DNA of 64,000 bases from Streptomyces sp. NBC_01571 (GTDB lineage Bacteria > Actinomycetota > Actinomycetes > Streptomycetales > Streptomycetaceae), in NCBI RefSeq assembly GCF_026339875.1, contig NZ_JAPEPZ010000001.1:3472001-3536000 (forward strand). The letters are read 5' to 3'. Position 1 is the stretch's first letter. Each line of letters opens with the position of its first letter. The translations under genes and the position numbers were made by a program. This document shows positions 8,738-16,345 of the stretch, piece after piece. The notes beneath the pieces were generated by a model that saw only the letters and a list, made by a program, of their open reading frames with translations, did not search any database and had not been told where the DNA came from.

Positions 8738-10360
8738 TCAGGCAGCCGGGGTTTTGCGGAGCCGGTCTGTCGGCAGGTGCCGGGTGGACGGGAAGCCGGC
8801 GAGCGCGATGCCGGCGGTGGCGAGGACGGCGGCTTTGAGGCTGCCGAGCTGCGCCTCGGCGTATTCGGCCACGAGGGCGTCGGCCTCGGGCTTGCCAAGG
8901 CCCGCACGCTCCGCCGCGGCTCGTACCTGGTCGGTGCCGACGAAGCTGACGCCCGCTTCGATGGTGATGCCGACCTGTTGACGTGCCGCGTTGGAGATCT
9001 CCGGGTTGTCCTCGATCCGTGTAGTGAACACGTGCACCAGTGCCCCGATGAGCAGCGAGCCGATGAGGGCGGTTCCGAGGGAGGACCCCAGGTTCTGAGC
9101 CGTGTACTGGAGACCGCCGACCTCGCTGCGTTCCGATTCGCCGACGCTCGATTGGACGACGTTGCCGAGCTGGGAGGCGAGCAGGCCCATACCCGTGCCG
9201 AGCAAGGCCATCGCCCATGCGAAGGAAAGATCGTCGAGGGATGGAGTGATGGTGGCCAGCAACCAGAGAATCGCCGCGACGAGAATCAGCAGAGCCGTAC
9301 GGACCACCGTGCGGGGGGAGGCGATCCGGCCGAGCAGGGGGCCGCTCATGGAGACCACGAGCATGCTGATCGACACCGGTAGCAGCCGCAGCCCGGTCTC
9401 GAAGGCACTGAGGCCCTGCACGATCTGGAGGTACAGAGGGATGACGAAGAACAGGCCCAGCAGGATGAGGTTCTGACTGAGCAACGCGGCAAGGCCGGCC
9501 CGTAGAGCGGGCACGCCGAACAGCGAGAAACGTACGAGGGGTTCATGCCTACGCGCCTCCTGCCGTCGCTCCCACAACCGGAACAGCCACAGCACGAAGG
9601 CCCCGGCAGCGATGACGAAGACGGTGAGGGAGAAGCCGAAGACGGTCACGGGGGAGTTGCGGGGGCGCAGCCAGCCCCAGCTGCTGCTTTGCAGGACGCC
9701 CAGCACCACCAGGGCCAGGCCGACGGAGGACAGCGCGGCTCCGACCTTGTCGAGGTGCGGTCGGGAGCCGCGGTGGGGCTGCTCCTCGATCCAGCGCATG
9801 CCCAAGAGGATGGCCGCCACCAGCACAACCTCGGCGGCGAAGACCAGACGCCAGGTGAGGTAGGTGGTCACCCAGCCACCGACCAAGGGTCCGACTGCGA
9901 TGCCGGCTCCGGCCAGTCCGCCGATGACCCCGTAGGCGACGGCCCGGTCCCGGCCCCGGTAGGTCCCGGCCACGAGAGCGGCAAGCGCCGGAAGGACCAG
10001 CGCCGCGCCGAGCCCTTCGATCACGGACCAGCCCAGGATGAGCACCCACAGGGTCGGAGCCACAGCGGTGAGGGCGGAGCCCGTGGCGTACACGATCAGT
10101 CCGATGCCGAACACCTTGCGGCGTCCGAGCATGTCCCCGAGTTTCCCACCTGTGATCATGAGGGCTGCCATGACCAGGGTGTAGAGGGTGATGACGGCCT
10201 GAATCGCGGTGACCTCGGTGTCGAAGTCCTCGACCAACTGGCTGATCGAGACGTTCATGACCGAGGTGTCGAGCACCATCAGGAACTGGGCGGTACCGAG
10301 GATGATCAGGGCCCGCCATCGCCTCACCGCTTGCACCTCCAGAGGTTCCGTGTGCGTCAC
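8738..10360 (-). CDS. MFS drug exporter, DHA2 (EmrB/QacA) type
   Basis: A 540-residue, probably 14-helix proton-coupled exporter. Helix 1 carries FLMVLDTSVMNVSI, motif A is GGKLGDMLGRRKVFG and motif C is GLAGAGIAVGPLVGGW. The C-terminal 80 residues carry a soluble extension. It would expel hydrophobic compounds across the membrane. Its ATG overlaps the TGA of an alternative SHOCT reading frame (ATGA at 10357-10360), which implies translational coupling in an ancestral SHOCT-MFS-BrkB operon. It is intact cargo of the island. Confidence 0.88.
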   Translation of the reverse strand: MTHTEPLEVQAVRRWRALIILGTAQFLMVLDTSVMNVSISQLVEDFDTEVTAIQAVITLYTLVMAALMITGGKLGDMLGRRKVFGIGLIVYATGSALTAVAPTLWVLILGWSVIEGLGAALVLPALAALVAGTYRGRDRAVAYGVIGGLAGAGIAVGPLVGGWVTTYLTWRLVFAAEVVLVAAILLGMRWIEEQPHRGSRPHLDKVGAALSSVGLALVVLGVLQSSSWGWLRPRNSPVTVFGFSLTVFVIAAGAFVLWLFRLWERRQEARRHEPLVRFSLFGVPALRAGLAALLSQNLILLGLFFVIPLYLQIVQGLSAFETGLRLLPVSISMLVVSMSGPLLGRIASPRTVVRTALLILVAAILWLLATITPSLDDLSFAWAMALLGTGMGLLASQLGNVVQSSVGESERSEVGGLQYTAQNLGSSLGTALIGSLLIGALVHVFTTRIEDNPEISNAARQQVGITIEAGVSFVGTDQVRAAAERAGLGKPEADALVAEYAEAQLGSLKAAVLATAGIALAGFPSTRHLPTDRLRKTPAA

Positions 10361-10787
10361 GGCTTGTGCGCGCGACCCCTCGGGTCACCATAAAGCAGGC
10401 ATATCCGCGCTCTCGGTACATCCGTTGCTGAAAATGCGCTGCATCGATGGGACCGCCCTTGAGCTGTGGAGTTTGCTCCTGCGCGGCCTGTGTCGGTCGG
10501 TGCAGGATCTTCTCCTTGGCGCGTTGGAATTCCTCGTCCGTGAGGTCGCCCTTGGCCTTGGTCTCCGAGAGCCTCGCAAATTCGTCGGTCGCGCTTGGCT
10601 TGGCGGTGCCGGCGGACTCGCGGATGCAGTTGTCGAAGGCTTGCTGCTCGGCCTTGGCCTGCTCCGCTTCGCGTAGACCCATGTTCTTGCCGCGGGCGAT
10701 GAGGTGCACGAGGACGCCGAGGAAGGGCAGGACGAGCACGAAGATGGACCACCCTGGGAGTCCGTAGACGGGCAGCTCCGCCGCCAT
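10357..10787 (-). pseudogene. SHOCT-domain small membrane protein, probably damaged
   Basis: From ATG 10787 the frame gives one transmembrane helix (SIFVLVLPFLGVLVHLIARG, residues 14-33), a charged helix and a SHOCT motif (DEFARLSETKAKGDLTDEEF, about 68-87). Homologues have a longer N-terminal hydrophobic part, which is missing here. The frame then meets no stop and runs on past the start of the MFS gene. Stops in the two other frames at 10385-10387 and 10357-10359 suggest that a one-base slip removed the proper end. The 5' side abuts the integrase remnant, pointing to a deletion joint near 10790. Confidence 0.55.
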
Positions 10788-10800
10788 GCCATTCCCTACA

Positions 10801-11117
10801 GGGGATCGCGCCCCCTCGGCTCGTTCAAGCCGGAGCACATGCGCGACTGGCTCAGCGAACTGGAGCGCGCGGTACCCGCGTCCTCGTACCGCCGCGTCAT
10901 CTACGCGAGCGTGTCCGCCGTATTCACCGCGGCAGTGGACGACGACCACCTGCACCGGAACCCCTGCAAGGCCAGCACCGTACGTGCTCCGGCGCCCAAT
11001 CAGCGGCGGGTCACGCCGTGGACAGCGGACCGCACGTTCGCCGTGCGGGCCACCGGACGGACGGCCCACAGACGGCCCAGGGGCAGTGAGGACGGCCGCG
11101 GGGCCGGCGGTCGATAG
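10801..11117 (+). pseudogene. Tyrosine recombinase (integrase) remnant, N-terminal core-binding domain
   Basis: About 85 residues match the SAM-like core-binding domain of actinobacterial phage-type integrases: LGSFKPEHMRDWLSELER, SSYRRVIYASVSAVFTAAVDD, HRNPCKASTVRAP and RRVTPWT. The N-terminal arm domain and the entire catalytic domain (Arg-His-Arg-Tyr) are missing, so it is inactive. It is read toward the right 51-bp repeat and ends 40 bp before it, the usual position of an integrase beside its attachment site. It is the main evidence that the region entered by site-specific recombination. Confidence 0.65.
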
Positions 11118-11130
11118 CCGTCGGCCCCGC
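11098..11130. terminator. Hairpin terminator downstream of glnA2 (island-borne)
   Basis: The arms 11098-11110 and 11118-11130 form a 13-bp stem with one G.T wobble around a 7-base loop. It lies 35 bases past the glnA2 stop codon. Its distance and architecture match the hairpin at 1901-1931 relative to the left repeat copy, although the sequences differ. It serves glnA2 and possibly the integrase remnant. Confidence 0.65.
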
Positions 11131-11157
11131 TTACCGCATCGCGAAAACCGCCGCTGC

Positions 11158-11208
11158 CCTGCGACTACAGCACCGGCAGGTTCTTCCGCAGCTCGAACGC
11201 CGTCACCT
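11158..11208. repeat. 51-bp direct repeat, right copy (att-like; present 3' end of glnA2)
   Basis: Identical to 1960-2010. It spans the last 14 codons and stop of glnA2 on the minus strand plus 7 downstream bases. Because the repeat restores the coding end exactly, integration here leaves the host gene functional. Confidence 0.85.
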
Positions 11209-12526
11209 CGGAGCGGTACTCCTCCCACTCCGACTTCTTGTTGCGCAGGAAGAAGTCGAAGACGTGTTCGCCGAGGGTCTCGGCGACCAGTTCGCTGCGC
11301 TGCATGAGGGTGAGGGCCTCGCCGAGGTTCTGGGGCAGGGGCTCGATGCCCATCGCGCGGCGCTCGGCGTCGGAGAGGGCCCAGACGTCGTCGTCGGCGC
11401 CCGGCGGGAGCTCGTAGCCCTCCTCGATGCCCTTGAGGCCGGCGGCGAGCAGCAGGGCGTAGGCCAGGTACGGGTTCGCGCCCGAGTCGATGGAGCGGAC
11501 CTCCACCCGGGCGGAGCCGGTCTTGCCGGGCTTGTACATCGGGACGCGGACGAGGGCGGAGCGGTTGTTGTGGCCCCAGCAGATGTACGAGGGGGCTTCG
11601 CCGCCGGCGCCCGCGGTGCGCTCCGAGCCGCCCCAGATGCGCTTGTAGGAGTTGACCCACTGGTTGGTGACGGCCGAGATCTCCGCGGCGTGCTTGAGCA
11701 GGCCCGCGATGAAGGAGCGGCCGACCTTGGAGAGCTGGTACTCCGAGCCGGACTCGTAGAAGGCGTTGCGGTCGCCCTCGAAGAGCGAGAGGTGGGTGTG
11801 CATGCCGGAGCCGGGGTGCTCGGAGAAGGGCTTGGGCATGAAGGTCGCCTGCACCCCCTGCTCCAGCGCCACCTGCTTCATGACCAGGCGGAAGGTCATG
11901 ATGTTGTCCGCCGTGGAGAGGGCGTCGGCGTAGCGGAGGTCGATCTCCTGCTGGCCGGGCGCGCCCTCGTGGTGGGAGAACTCCACCGAGATGCCCATCG
12001 ACTCCAGCATGGTGATCGCCTGGCGGCGGAAGTCCATGCCGACGTTCTGGGGGGTGTGGTCGAAGTAGCCCGAGTTGTCGGCGGGGGTGGGGCGGGAGCC
12101 GTCCAGCGGGCGGTCCTTCAGCAGGAAGAACTCGATCTCCGGGTGGGTGTAGAAGGTGAAGCCCAGGTCGGAGGTCTTCGCGAGGGCGCGTTTGAGGACG
12201 TAGCGCGGGTCGGCGAAGGACGGGGAGCCGTCCGGCATCAGGATGTCGCAGAACATGCGCGCCGTGCCGGGGGCCTCCGCGCGCCACGGCAGCACCTGGA
12301 ACGTCGACGGGTCGGGCTTGGCGATCATGTCGGACTCGTAGACGCGGGCGAAGCCCTCGATCGCCGAGCCGTCGAAGCCGATGCCCTCGTCGAAGGCCTG
12401 CTCCAGCTCGGCCGGAGCAACGGCCACCGACTTGAGGAAGCCCAGCACGTCCGTGAACCACAGCCGTACGAACCGGATGTCCCGCTCCTCCAGTGTCCGG
12501 AGCACGAACTCCTGCTGCTTGTCCAT
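11165..12526 (-). CDS. glnA2: Glutamine synthetase family protein, GlnA2 type
   Basis: A 453-residue type I glutamine synthetase-like enzyme. It has the N-terminal beta-grasp domain (VRLWFTDVLGFLKSV), the GFDGSAIEGF loop near residue 50, the catalytic-domain motif GSGMHTHLSLF and NNRSALVRVP in the C-terminal half. The length and the opening MDKQQEFVLRTLEERD agree with Streptomyces GlnA2, which is reported to glutamylate polyamines instead of making glutamine; that activity is family knowledge, not visible here. The ATG at 12526 begins the homology. The last 14 codons lie in the 51-bp repeat that bounds the island to its left. Confidence 0.9.
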   Translation of the reverse strand: MDKQQEFVLRTLEERDIRFVRLWFTDVLGFLKSVAVAPAELEQAFDEGIGFDGSAIEGFARVYESDMIAKPDPSTFQVLPWRAEAPGTARMFCDILMPDGSPSFADPRYVLKRALAKTSDLGFTFYTHPEIEFFLLKDRPLDGSRPTPADNSGYFDHTPQNVGMDFRRQAITMLESMGISVEFSHHEGAPGQQEIDLRYADALSTADNIMTFRLVMKQVALEQGVQATFMPKPFSEHPGSGMHTHLSLFEGDRNAFYESGSEYQLSKVGRSFIAGLLKHAAEISAVTNQWVNSYKRIWGGSERTAGAGGEAPSYICWGHNNRSALVRVPMYKPGKTGSARVEVRSIDSGANPYLAYALLLAAGLKGIEEGYELPPGADDDVWALSDAERRAMGIEPLPQNLGEALTLMQRSELVAETLGEHVFDFFLRNKKSEWEEYRSEVTAFELRKNLPVL

Positions 12527-12763
12527 CTTCCGCTTCCACCCATCCTTGCTGGTCAGGCCGCCTGCTCCCACGCCTCGAAGACGGTCGGGGCACCTGAGCA
12601 TCCCACCACAACACCATTTCGTGCGCGTTGCCGACCATGATCGGCCCGCCGACCACGGAGTGAACGCCTCGCATACGGAAGGTGTCCCGCTCTGCTGCCC
12701 ATACTGCCTGCTCACCCGCCTCCTTGTAATGCCCGGCCTCCACACTCCCTCCCCGCGCTCTTT

Positions 12764-12786
12764 AAGTTGCATCTCAGATGCAACTT
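12764..12786. promoter_or_regulatory. Perfect 23-bp NsrR-type operator upstream of hmp
   Basis: Two 11-base arms (AAGTTGCATCT and its exact complement) flank one central base, giving the 11-1-11 layout of NsrR sites. It lies 73 bp before the hmp start in the 333-bp gap between divergent glnA2 and hmp. Repression relieved by nitric oxide is the expected outcome. The rest of the gap shows no gene. Confidence 0.75.
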
Positions 12787-12859
12787 TTACTACCGTGCCG
12801 TAGGACGAGGGAACCGCAACCGCAACCCTCCGCTTCCGTCGTGGCCTTGAGGAGTTCCG

Positions 12860-14053
12860 ATGCTGTCCGAGCAGTCCACCGTCACCGTGCGCGCCACCCT
12901 CCCCGCGGTCCGCGCGGCCATCGGCGAGATCGCCGAGCGCTTCTACGAGGGGCTGTTCGCCGCCCACCCCGAGCTGCTGCGCGACCTCTTCAACCGCGGC
13001 AACCAGGCCTCGGGCACCCAGCGCCAGGCGCTGGCGGGATCCATCGCCGCCTTCGCCGGTCACCTCGTCGCGCGGCCGGACGAGCGCCCCGACGTCATGC
13101 TGAGCCGCATCGCCCACAAGCACGCCTCACTGGGGATCGCTCCCGAGCAGTACGCGCTCGTGCGCGAACACCTCTTCGCGGCCATCGCCGAGATCCTCGG
13201 CGACGCCGTCACCCCCGAGGTCGCGGCCGCCTGGGACGAGGTCTACTGGCTGATGGCGAACGCGCTGACCGCTCTGGAGAAGCGGCTGTACGCCCGGCAC
13301 GCGGCCGGTTCCTCCGGCTGGCGGACGTGGGAGGTCGTGGGTCGCGACGAGGAGACCGCCGACGTCGCCACCTTCCGGATGCGCCCGGCCGACGGCGGGC
13401 CGCTGCCGGACTTCCGGGCGGGCCAGTACGTCTCGGTCCGCGTGACGCTGCCGGACGGCGCCCGCCAGATACGCCAGTACAGCCTCGCCGGCGCCCCTGG
13501 CTCACCGGACCGCCGGATCGGCGTCAAACGGGTGCTCGACGCCGGAGGCCCCGACGGCGAGGTCTCGAACCACCTGCACACCCACGTCGGAGCCGGCTCC
13601 ACCCTGGAGGTCTCCGCCCCGTACGGCGATCTGGTGCTCGACGCCACGGACGCCCCCGTGCTGCTGGCCTCCGCCGGCATCGGCGTCACCCCGATGATCG
13701 CCATGCTGGAACAGCTCGCGATCGCCGGACACCGCGCCCCGGTCACGGTCGTGCACGCCGACCGCTCCCCCGCCGACCACGCCCTGCGCGCCGACCACAT
13801 GGCGTACGCGGAGAAGCTCGCCGACGCGGCGGTGCACTTCTGGTACGAGCGGGGCGCCGAGGAGGCAGGGGCCGGCCACCGCGGCCGCGCGGACCTCTCC
13901 TCGGTGCCGGTCGCCCCGGGCACACGGGCGTACCTGTGCGGCCCGCTGCCCTTCATGCGGGCGGTGCGCGCCCAGCTCCTCGGCAAGGGGGTGGCCGCCG
14001 CCGACATCCACTACGAGGTGTTCGGGCCCGACCTCTGGCTCGCACAGGACTGA
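12860..14053 (+). CDS. hmp: Flavohaemoglobin, nitric oxide dioxygenase
   Basis: A 397-residue protein with a globin domain (about 1-140; SRIAHKHASLGI carries the proximal haem His), a FAD domain (RQYSLAGAPG near 200) and an NAD(P)H domain (LLASAGIGVTPMIAML, then YLCGPLPFM). It oxidises NO to nitrate using O2 and NADPH and detoxifies NO in the cytosol. The ATG at 12860 follows GAGGAG. The perfect NsrR-type palindrome upstream and the convergent nsrR gene downstream place it in an NO-responsive unit. Confidence 0.93.
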   Translation: MLSEQSTVTVRATLPAVRAAIGEIAERFYEGLFAAHPELLRDLFNRGNQASGTQRQALAGSIAAFAGHLVARPDERPDVMLSRIAHKHASLGIAPEQYALVREHLFAAIAEILGDAVTPEVAAAWDEVYWLMANALTALEKRLYARHAAGSSGWRTWEVVGRDEETADVATFRMRPADGGPLPDFRAGQYVSVRVTLPDGARQIRQYSLAGAPGSPDRRIGVKRVLDAGGPDGEVSNHLHTHVGAGSTLEVSAPYGDLVLDATDAPVLLASAGIGVTPMIAMLEQLAIAGHRAPVTVVHADRSPADHALRADHMAYAEKLADAAVHFWYERGAEEAGAGHRGRADLSSVPVAPGTRAYLCGPLPFMRAVRAQLLGKGVAAADIHYEVFGPDLWLAQD

Positions 14054-14100
14054 CAGGAGCGCGGGGCGGCTCGCCGTCCCGCCGGTCCCGTACCGGAAAC

Positions 14101-14150
14101 ACGGAAGGGAACGGAAGGGAACGGAAGGGAACGAAAGAGAACGGAAGGGA
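14101..14150. repeat. Five tandem 10-bp units between hmp and nsrR
   Basis: Four exact copies of ACGGAAGGGA and one degenerate copy (ACGAAAGAGA, fourth) lie in the gap between the converging genes. No role is evident; the array may vary in copy number. Confidence 0.85.
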
Positions 14151-14165
14151 AGGCATACGGGACCC

Positions 14166-14600
14166 TCAGGGCCGGCTGGAGATTCCCAGCAGCAGTGGGC
14201 CGGTCGGTGCCGCGACCATGTCCCGCACCGTCAGCGGGTCCAGCGAGGCGAAGAAGGCCTCCTGGGCCCGGCGCAGCGCACCCCGCAGACGGCACGCGGA
14301 GTGCAGCGGGCAGGGCGCGGTGCCCTCGCAGTCGACGACGTCACCGTCCCCCTCGAAGGTCCGGACGACGGCGCCGACCGAGGCCGTACGGCCCGCCTCG
14401 GTGAGCGTGAGGCCGCCGCCCCGGCCCCGGCGGGCCGCGAGCAGCCCGAGGTGCTGGAGCTCGGCGACGACCTTCGCGGCATGCGTGTAGGGCACGTCCA
14501 TGTCCGCAGCGACCTCCCGGGTCGTGGGCGTCGAGTCGCCCGCGACGGCGAGCCGCATCAGCACACGCAGGGCCAGGTCGGTGGAGCGGAGCAGCCTCAT
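14166..14600 (-). CDS. nsrR: Rrf2-family nitric-oxide-sensing repressor
   Basis: A 144-residue winged-helix protein starting MRLLRSTDLALRVLMRLAV, with the Rrf2 helix-turn-helix (TTREVAADMDVPYTHAAKVVAELQ) and wing (RGRGGGLTL). The three cysteines in DCEGTAPCPLHSAC have the C-x5-C-x5-C spacing of NsrR iron-sulfur ligands. The cluster reacts with NO and releases the DNA. The ATG at 14600 matches the family start; an upstream in-frame ATG at 14624 lies inside the putative operator. It probably represses both hmp and itself. Confidence 0.9.
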   Translation of the reverse strand: MRLLRSTDLALRVLMRLAVAGDSTPTTREVAADMDVPYTHAAKVVAELQHLGLLAARRGRGGGLTLTEAGRTASVGAVVRTFEGDGDVVDCEGTAPCPLHSACRLRGALRRAQEAFFASLDPLTVRDMVAAPTGPLLLGISSRP

Positions 14601-14615
14601 ACCGTCAGCGTAGAT

Positions 14616-14638
14616 AATGCGCATCCTCGGTTCAAATT
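14616..14638. promoter_or_regulatory. Degenerate NsrR-type site in the nsrR promoter
   Basis: Aligned in the minus-strand direction, this 23-base stretch matches 14 of 23 positions of the perfect site before hmp, with one arm (GATGC) best preserved. It lies 16 bp before the nsrR start, suggesting weak autoregulation. Confidence 0.45.
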
Positions 14639-14781
14639 ATCCGCTCGGGGCGTACGGAACCGCCGGCGCCGTTGTCGCGGAGCGCGCACCTTTGGACATT
14701 CTGTGCCCTGATCGCCTGCTGGGCACCCTCTCCCCATTACGATCAGCGGACCCGACCGTCCCATCCCCATAAGGACTCGCC

Positions 14782-15453
14782 ATGGGTTCCGCCAAGAACA
14801 CCACCTCCGCGCAGCGCAAGGCGCGCATAGAAGAGATGCGCAAGGCCGACCGTTCCCGGGAGCGTCGTAACCGGATCCTCACGATCACGGCCAGCACGGT
14901 CGTCGTGGTCGGTCTCGTGGTCGGCGGTGTCGTCCTGGTCAGGTCGCAGTCCGACAAGAGCGACACCTCGTCGAGCGACTCCAAGGGCGGTGGCTCCGGG
15001 CACTTCGTCGCGGGCAAGGACGGCGTGCGGACGTGGTCGGGGAAGCTGTCCCGCAACCACGTCACCAAGACCGTGAAATACCCGATGGAGCCCCCGGTCG
15101 GCGGTGACCACAACCAGGTGTGGATGAACTGCAACGGCGACGTCTACGCCAAGCCGGTCAACAACATGAACGCCGTGCACTCGCTGGAGCACGGCGCGGT
15201 GTGGGTGACGTACAACGGCAAGGCCTCGGACGCCGACGTGAAGTCGCTCTCGGAGAAGGTCAAGAAGACCCCGTACACCCTGATGAGCCCCGTCGAGGAC
15301 CAGAAGGACCCGATCATGCTCAGCGCCTGGGGCAAGCAGCGCACGGTGACCGGTGCGAGCGACCCGGCAGTCAACACGTTCTTCTCCGAGTTCGTGCAGG
15401 GCAAGCAGACGCCCGAGCCGGGGGCCGCCTGCACCAACGGCCTGTCGCAGTGA
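14782..15453 (+). CDS. DUF3105 membrane-anchored protein
   Basis: A 223-residue protein: a charged cytoplasmic N-terminus (residues 1-32), one transmembrane helix (ILTITASTVVVVGLVVGGVVL) and an extracytoplasmic DUF3105 domain with YPMEPPVGGDHNQVW, a central Cys, and the LEHGAVWVTYNG motif (residues about 134-145). The function of the family is unknown. The start ATG 14782 has AAGGA upstream. The next gene begins inside its stop codon (GTGA), so the two products are made together. Confidence 0.85.
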   Translation: MGSAKNTTSAQRKARIEEMRKADRSRERRNRILTITASTVVVVGLVVGGVVLVRSQSDKSDTSSSDSKGGGSGHFVAGKDGVRTWSGKLSRNHVTKTVKYPMEPPVGGDHNQVWMNCNGDVYAKPVNNMNAVHSLEHGAVWVTYNGKASDADVKSLSEKVKKTPYTLMSPVEDQKDPIMLSAWGKQRTVTGASDPAVNTFFSEFVQGKQTPEPGAACTNGLSQ

Positions 15454-16082
15454 GCCAGATGAGGCAGGCGGGCTGGATCGCGGGCACCACGGCGGCGGTG
15501 CTGGTCGCCGCCGGGGCCATCACGTACGCGGTCGCCGAGAGCGACGACCCGGGGACCAGGGCGCCGGCCGCGGACTCCGCGGACGCGGGCTTCGCGCGGG
15601 ACATGGCGGTCCACCACCAGCAGGCCGTCGAGATGTCGTACCTCGTGCGCGACCGCACGAGCGACGAGGAGGTACGGCGGCTCGCTTACGACATCGCGCA
15701 GACGCAGGCCAACCAGCGCGGCATGCTGCTCGGCTGGCTCGACCTGTGGGAGCTGCCGAAGGTGTCCGCGGACCCGCCCATGACCTGGATGGGCATGGGC
15801 GACATGGCGTCCGGCAAGGACGGCGCGCTGATGCCGGGCATGGCGACCAACACCGAGCTGAAGAAGCTGAACACGCTGAAGGGCAAGCAGGCCGAGATCC
15901 TCTACCTGCAGCTGATGACCGACCACCACAAGGGCGGCATCCACATGGCCGAGGGCTGCGTCCAGAAGTGCACGGTCGGCGTGGAGAAGAAGCTCGCGCA
16001 GGGCATGGTCGATGCGCAGCAGTCCGAAATCAAGCTGATGGCCGACCTGTTGAAGGCGCGCGGCGCGAAGGCACGCGACTAG
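15450..16082 (+). CDS. DUF305 exported or membrane-anchored protein
   Basis: A 210-residue protein with a hydrophobic N-terminal segment (WIAGTTAAVLVAAGAITYAV) and a DUF305 four-helix domain. That domain shows the paired signatures FARDMAVHHQQAVEM and LMTDHHKGGIHMAE, rich in His and Met in a way that suggests metal binding. A Met-rich stretch (MTWMGMGDM, then LMPGM) adds to this. The GTG at 15450 overlaps the upstream TGA; an ATG at 15459 is the alternative start. DUF3105 and DUF305 genes are often neighbours in actinobacteria, so they probably share a function in the envelope. Confidence 0.85.
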   Translation: MSQMRQAGWIAGTTAAVLVAAGAITYAVAESDDPGTRAPAADSADAGFARDMAVHHQQAVEMSYLVRDRTSDEEVRRLAYDIAQTQANQRGMLLGWLDLWELPKVSADPPMTWMGMGDMASGKDGALMPGMATNTELKKLNTLKGKQAEILYLQLMTDHHKGGIHMAEGCVQKCTVGVEKKLAQGMVDAQQSEIKLMADLLKARGAKARD

Positions 16083-16345
16083 GGCGTGCGCGGTGGCGGG
16101 GGAACCCCTTCACACGAAGTCGAGGGATATCCCTATGACCGTGGAAGGGGCCCTCTCCAAACCGCCCCAAACGACCTTCAATCACGTCCACTTGGCATTT
16201 CCTTGGCCTTCTCATTCCCCTTGCATGAACGGTTCATCGCCAGAGTGACCCCAGCGTGATCCATTCCGTGTGCCCTCCGTTCGGCGCACGGTCTCGCGCA
16301 TCACGGACGACCGCACATGCGACGAACCGCATCGCAGGGGGTTTT

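Larger units (their letters stand above)
1960..11208. mobile_element. Degenerate integrative island in the 3' end of glnA2
   Basis: The island is bounded by the exact 51-bp repeats at 1960-2010 and 11158-11208, and the remains of a tyrosine integrase (10801-11117) sit against the right repeat. The roughly 9.2-kb interior is accessory in character. At least five of its genes are broken: the LGFP gene, the aldo/keto reductase, the XRE regulator, the SHOCT gene and the integrase. Intact cargo is an LLM oxidoreductase, an FMN reductase, an SDR, an MFS exporter and a BrkB membrane protein. The repeats and integrase homology are seen directly; former mobility is inferred. No replication or transfer genes remain. 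Confidence 0.7.

Noticed and set aside
9549..12743. A 1064-codon open frame on the minus strand across the MFS, SHOCT and glnA2 genes
   Set aside because: It is a high-G+C shadow frame. Only the short SHOCT part shows real protein motifs; the rest overlaps better-supported genes in another frame.
14101..14150. CRISPR or binding-site array
   Set aside because: Contiguous 10-mers between convergent genes with no spacers; a simple tandem repeat.
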